DNA of 10,366 nt from Auxenochlorella pyrenoidosa (lineage: Eukaryota; Chlorophyta; Trebouxiophyceae; Chlorellales; Chlorellaceae). The translations under genes were made by a program, and so were the position numbers. The stretch covers positions 22,215-32,580 of the forward strand of contig KQ481961.1 of assembly GCA_001430745.1 (NCBI GenBank), written 5' to 3'. Each line of letters opens with the position of its first letter. Position 1 is the first letter of the stretch. Shown in pieces: positions 7,401 to 10,366 of this stretch. The notes beneath the pieces are model-generated. The model did not search any database and had not been told where the DNA came from. It saw only the letters and a program-made list of their open reading frames with translations.

Positions 7401-10366
7401 CCAGCGCATTTGCCGCCCGGCTGGAAGATGAAAAATGATAATGATGGGGTGATGCCGTCCCACTGGGGCGCCCCGCCTGCGCGGCTCCGCCGGCGGCGGC
7501 TGCACCTCCCCGCCTGCCCCACCTGGCTGCTGCCCTGGGCCGCCGCCAGCTCCTCGGCCACGCTGCCCACGACGCGGGTGGAGCCGGGGGCACGAGGCAG
7601 CGGGCCGTGCCGCAGCTCTGGCTCGCCCAGGGTAGGGTCGTAGCCTAGGGGGGTGGGGGTGGGTGGGGGGGGGGGCAGGGACGGTGAGGAAAGGAAACCC
7701 ACAAAGGCGGGGCTGCACCGAGCTGCCTCTGGCCAGGGTGGGCCGCAACGGCAGGGCATGGAGGGGGATGCAGGGAGTGCACGCGGGGCGCCCGCTGCGC
7801 CGGCCCTACCGATGACGCCTGGCCCAAAGACGCCGCTGCCGGGGGTGGGCGCCCGTCCGCCCGCGGCCGCCAGCCCTTGGTGCGTGGCCACGGTGCCGCT
7901 GGGGGCCCCGCCCACCATGAAGTAGCTGCAAGGGCGGGGGGGACCACGGGGCACGCCTTGGTGGCGGCAGCGCAGCGACGTGGCCCAGGGCTCTCATACG
8001 TGTGCGGGCGCGGCGCCAGCGCTGCGCCCCCCCGCGCTGAGCTGGCCACCCTGGCAGCGCCCCGCCCTCACGCACGCGCAGGCTGGCCGTCCCAAAGTGC
8101 AGCGCCTCAAGGCGCAGCAGCCGCGCGCAACGCAGCCAGCGGGCAGCGGGGCAGGCACGAGAGGGCAGTGTCGAGCTCCTGTGCTGCCTGCAGCAGCCCC
8201 ACCCTCCACCGCCCCAGTGGCACCAGTTTGCGTGTGTGAGCCTCGCTGGCTCCGAATCCGCTATGTAAGTCAAATCAAGTCAAGTCAAGTCAAGTCAAGG
8301 CAAGGCACCCACCGCAGCCGCTCTTCCAGCTGGAGGTCTGCCAGCCCAGCAGCCGAGCGCCCCCTGCCCAGCGTGATGAGCCCCAGCGCCAGCCCCGCGG
8401 CCAGGGCGTACCCCTCCCGCTCCCGCGCCACGCCCTGCGGGGAGGCAAAGGGGTGCAGGCGGGGGGTAGGGACGGGGGGTGCAGGGGCGACCGACCTTTT
8501 GGGGCAAGGAGCCCTCGAGTTGGGAGTCCCCGGCGCACGGGTGGCCCCCCCCCCCCCCCCGGCCGCAACTCACGCTCGCCGCGCAGCACCGAGTGCACAG
8601 CAGGCAGGGCCCGAGGGCGGCGGCGCGAGGGGCCCTCGGGCGCGTGCCGCCATCAGGGGTGGCCTGCCACACAGCCGGGCGCGGCGACACCCGGGCGCAG
8701 GGCTAGTCATCAGACAAAAGTGCTGCGCCCAGCGCCCCACCTTGTGCAGCCCACCGGCCCCGGCCTGGCCAGCCTCCTCCTCCTCCTTGGAGGCGGCACC
8801 AGGCCGCCGCCCAATCTCCTCCAGCATCACCTCGGCCATCACCCTGGGGCACCGAAGGGAGGGGTGGGGTGGGTGAAGGGGTGTCTGGGGTGGGGTGAGG
8901 TGGGATGGGATGGGGTTGTGGTGGTGGGGAGTGCCGCACAACTGCATGCGTGGCCTTGCCTTGAACTGCCCAGTGAGCAAGGGAAGGCATGGTGGTGTGA
9001 GCGGCCAAACAGGTCTGACATTCAGCTGCCAGAGTGCCATGCGTGGCTTGCACTGCGTGAAGCGCCGGCATGCAGCCCACGCTCGTGCCTGTGGGAGGTG
9101 CCTTGGAACAGCAGGCCCACCCCAGCCAGTGCAGCAGCCTGCGCCGGTGCAGGGAGGCATAGCAGTGGTGTGGCGAGCTGTAGCAAAGCGCGTATAGCTA
9201 GAGAATTGCTAGCGAAGTGAGCGCAAGTGCAGCATGCTGGCTGCCAAGCTGGGCCGCTCATGGTGCGCCTCGGCACAGCGCCGGTCTGAAGCTCCATGGG
9301 CGTTTTGTGGCGGCTTGACCCCACAGCACAGACCGCCAGCGCAGGCTGCCTGCCTGCACGAGCGGCGAGACGTCGAGCTCCGGATAGGAGGAGGGGTGCC
9401 GCGTGGGCAGGTGCAGAAAGAGCGTCTTGCTCAAAGTTGCGTCCTGGCTTCCGCTGCAGCAACCGAGGAGGGAGGGAGCGCAGCTAAATCTCAGGCTTGC
9501 GCGGCACAGGGCAGGCCCTGCCAGTGGATTCAGCCAGGCCTGCACCACCCTGCCTGATTCAAGTCACCCGAGCCTGACTGCGCGCTCCCTTGCCCGCCGC
9601 TGCTGCCCCTGTTCCCCTGCCCGCAGCCGCCCCCTGCGCCCACCGCTTGCAGGCTGCCATGCCGAGCAGCAGGCCAATGATGGTGGCGTCATGCTCCTGG
9701 GCCAGGTACCGGTACAGATCAGTAGCCGTCAGGCAGCTGCAGGGCAGGTGGCGGTACGGGAGCAGGAGGTTTGTGATGGTGCCGGGCCCTTGCGTGCGAT
9801 GGGGCACATGGAGAGCCAGGCACTCCGAGGCTGCACCCCCAGCCTGCACGCTGCTGAGGGAGCAATCAAGGCAGGGGCGCCACACCTGAGGTGTCCCGTC
9901 AGGCCCAGCGCCATGAGCATGCCAGCATGTGTGTAGGAAGGCTCTGCAGTGGAGGGGTGGTGGGGATTAAGACCACTGGCAGGGTGACCGCCTGTTGGCT
10001 GACCTGGGCGCGCCCCAAACCAATCCGCGAAAGCACACCTTGCCCCCCAAGCCGGGCTTCTGGCTCGACCAGATGCACCGAGCCAAACGGCAGGCCCCAC
10101 CAGCATGCGCCCCACCAGCATGCACCCCAATTCCTCCCCCAGGTGGGCCCCACCCGCAGGCTTGTTGCACACCACCCAAGGCCCCACCCGGCGGCTTGTT
10201 GCCCCCCCCCCCCCCCCCCAGATGCGCCCCACCCGCGGGCTTGTTGTGCACCACCCAGATTCGGGCTTGTTGTGCACCACCCAGGTGCAGGCTTGTTGTG
10301 CACCACCCACCTGCGGGCTTGTTGTACACCACCCAGGTGCGGGTCAGCTGGTGGGCGCCGGGCGCC
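2122..10366 (-). CDS. APC1: APC1, anaphase-promoting complex subunit 1 (3' part, split gene)
   Basis: This encodes the largest scaffold of the APC/C, the nuclear E3 ubiquitin ligase that marks mitotic cyclins and securin for destruction. Exons in transcript order: >10366-10311, 9943-9886, 9736-9644, 9453-9354, 9138-9089, 8843-8741, 8434-8313, 7925-7810, 7644-7523, 7264-7144, 6967-6899, 6760-6696, 6559-6488, 6355-6211, 5863-5747, 5656-5455, 5144-5080, 4898-4828, 4672-4601, 4441-4313, 4171-3823, 3621-3488, 3316-3234, 3066-2988, 2919-2658, 2546-2122 (TGA at 2124-2122). All phases agree, giving 1,092 codons. Diagnostic motifs seen in order: THAGMLMALGL, EHDATIIGLLLG, GLLFQGTSHR, EIGRRPG, GLMYLQTND, LDFVQPEQL, GIRFAGS, VVMAGSGH, HLQAFRHLYVLAAQ, VKGPRYW, LHECITGEKP. 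Motif order and spacing follow APC1 of animals and plants from memory; no alignment was run. The first two thirds of exon-1-side sequence are missing. Individual boundaries at 4313, 9089, 9354 and 8435-8740 are less certain than the rest. Confidence 0.95.
3629..3717. repeat. Duplicated intron 3' end (about 50-bp spacing)
   Basis: Segment 3629-3661 and segment 3680-3717 are near-copies sharing GGCGGAGC/AGCGGAGC and GGGGTGCGTGGGGT. Segment 3629-3661 is the pyrimidine tract next to the acceptor of exon 3621-3488 in APC1; the second copy lies further inside intron 3622-3822. Confidence 0.75.
4929..5019. repeat. 39-bp minisatellite in an APC1 intron
   Basis: Two 39-base copies at 4929-4967 and 4968-5006 differ by a single base (GAGATGAG versus GAGGTGAG). 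A partial third copy follows to about 5019. The array lies within intron 4899-5079. Confidence 0.9.
5840..5941. repeat. Tandem duplication of an APC1 splice acceptor (56 and 46 bp)
   Basis: Copy A (5840-5895) spans the true acceptor and the first codons of exon 5863-5747. Copy B (5896-5941) is directly adjacent inside the intron, nearly identical, with a 10-base deletion. Confidence 0.9.
7648..7675 (+). other. G-rich tract with G-quadruplex potential
   Basis: G runs of 6, 5, 3 and 11 bases are separated by single T bases on the plus strand. On the APC1 sense strand this is the C-rich polypyrimidine tract directly upstream of the CTAG acceptor of exon 7644-7523. Confidence 0.7.
8267..8306. 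repeat. AAGTC pentanucleotide microsatellite
   Basis: Eight consecutive 5-base units of AAGTC, with AAATC and AAGGC variants, lie on the plus strand in APC1 intron 7926-8312. The array ends six bases before the donor-side exon at 8313. Confidence 0.9.
10095..10124. repeat. Two 15-bp tandem copies in an APC1 intron
   Basis: CCCCACCAGCATGCG at 10095-10109 is followed directly by a copy differing only in its last base at 10110-10124. It lies within intron 9944-10310. Confidence 0.85.
10160..10337. repeat. 26-bp tandem repeats that copy an APC1 exon end
   Basis: On the plus strand a 20-base core beginning GCTTGTTGTGCACCACCCA starts at 10239, 10265, 10291 and 10317, an exact 26-base period. Degenerate copies start at 10160 and 10194, the latter running into an 18-base C tract (10202-10219). 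The copy at 10317 is the coding end of the APC1 exon (peptide WVVYNKPA on the minus strand); the others lie in the adjoining intron 9944-10310. Confidence 0.9.

Larger units (their letters stand above)
7144..10366 (-). other. APC1: APC1 exons: first half of PC-repeat toroid
   Basis: Ten exons (10366-10311 down to 7264-7144) encode the start of the proteasome/cyclosome repeat array, the alpha-helical toroid shared with RPN1/RPN2. Repeat-like Gly/Ala-rich helices are visible as HAGMLMALGLTGHL, IIGLLLGMAACKRG, QAAALAGVGLLFQGT, YALAAGLALGLITLGRG and SPAAALALGLMYLQT. The conserved LPTRHPSSYPELDVSPL linker sits in exon 9453-9354. Between the EIGRRPG motif and the next repeat there is an acidic Glu/Gly/Ala-rich loop (8741-8800) longer than the animal or plant form I recall. 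The exon at 7644-7523 carries a further low-complexity insertion. Exon phases are mixed (0, 1 and 2), so the reading frame gives strong support to each junction. Confidence 0.9.

Noticed and set aside
8050..8200. Possible APC1 exon reading LLRLEALHFGTASLRV on the minus strand
   Set aside because: APC1 already joins 8434-8313 to 7925-7810 in exact phase, giving LEERLRYFMVGG, which matches the family; no donor in this stretch has the needed phase 2.
10160..10337. CRISPR-like array
   Set aside because: There are no unique spacers, the 26-base units abut, one copy is coding, and the DNA is eukaryotic nuclear.
2122..10366. Proteasome subunit RPN1 or RPN2, which also have PC repeats
   Set aside because: The motifs LDFVQPE, RHLYVLAA, VKGPRYW, SDPFVMSFAQ and LHECITGEKP are those of APC1, not of proteasome base subunits.

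Overview
This is nuclear DNA from a GC-rich eukaryote, most likely a green alga (a Chlorella-like trebouxiophyte fits best). The evidence is very high GC, dense short spliceosomal introns (about 70-390 bp), chlorophyte/plant-like protein matches and a starch-binding gene. The species cannot be fixed from the window. Both recognisable genes lie on the minus strand; I see no gene on the plus strand, no RNA gene, no transposon and no CRISPR array.

Right and centre (10366 down to 2122): the C-terminal 1,092 codons of APC1, the largest scaffold subunit of the anaphase-promoting complex/cyclosome. I resolve 26 exons and 25 introns. Every junction phase agrees, and the protein reads without gaps through the proteasome/cyclosome (PC) repeats, the beta-rich C-terminal domain (VKGPRYW motif) and the terminal helical part. 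The 5' part of the gene lies beyond the right edge.

Middle-left (about 2121 to 1254): the APC1 3' flank, then the poorly resolved 5' end of the next gene. No conserved coding sequence was found, but there are two candidate first exons with transit-peptide-like N termini.

Left (about 1253 to 1): a split gene with an N-terminal CBM20 starch-binding domain followed by a predicted coiled coil, running off the left edge. The layout resembles algal SAGA-type starch/pyrenoid proteins, but that assignment is an inference.

The two genes are unrelated in job (cell-cycle ubiquitin ligase scaffold; probable plastid starch binding) and are simply head-to-tail neighbours. I do not see a new biological system. 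The noteworthy material is in intron structure: tandem duplications that copy splice boundaries, at least one clear and two probable GC-AG introns, eight introns that are multiples of three and stop-free, and a possible 90-nt cassette exon.
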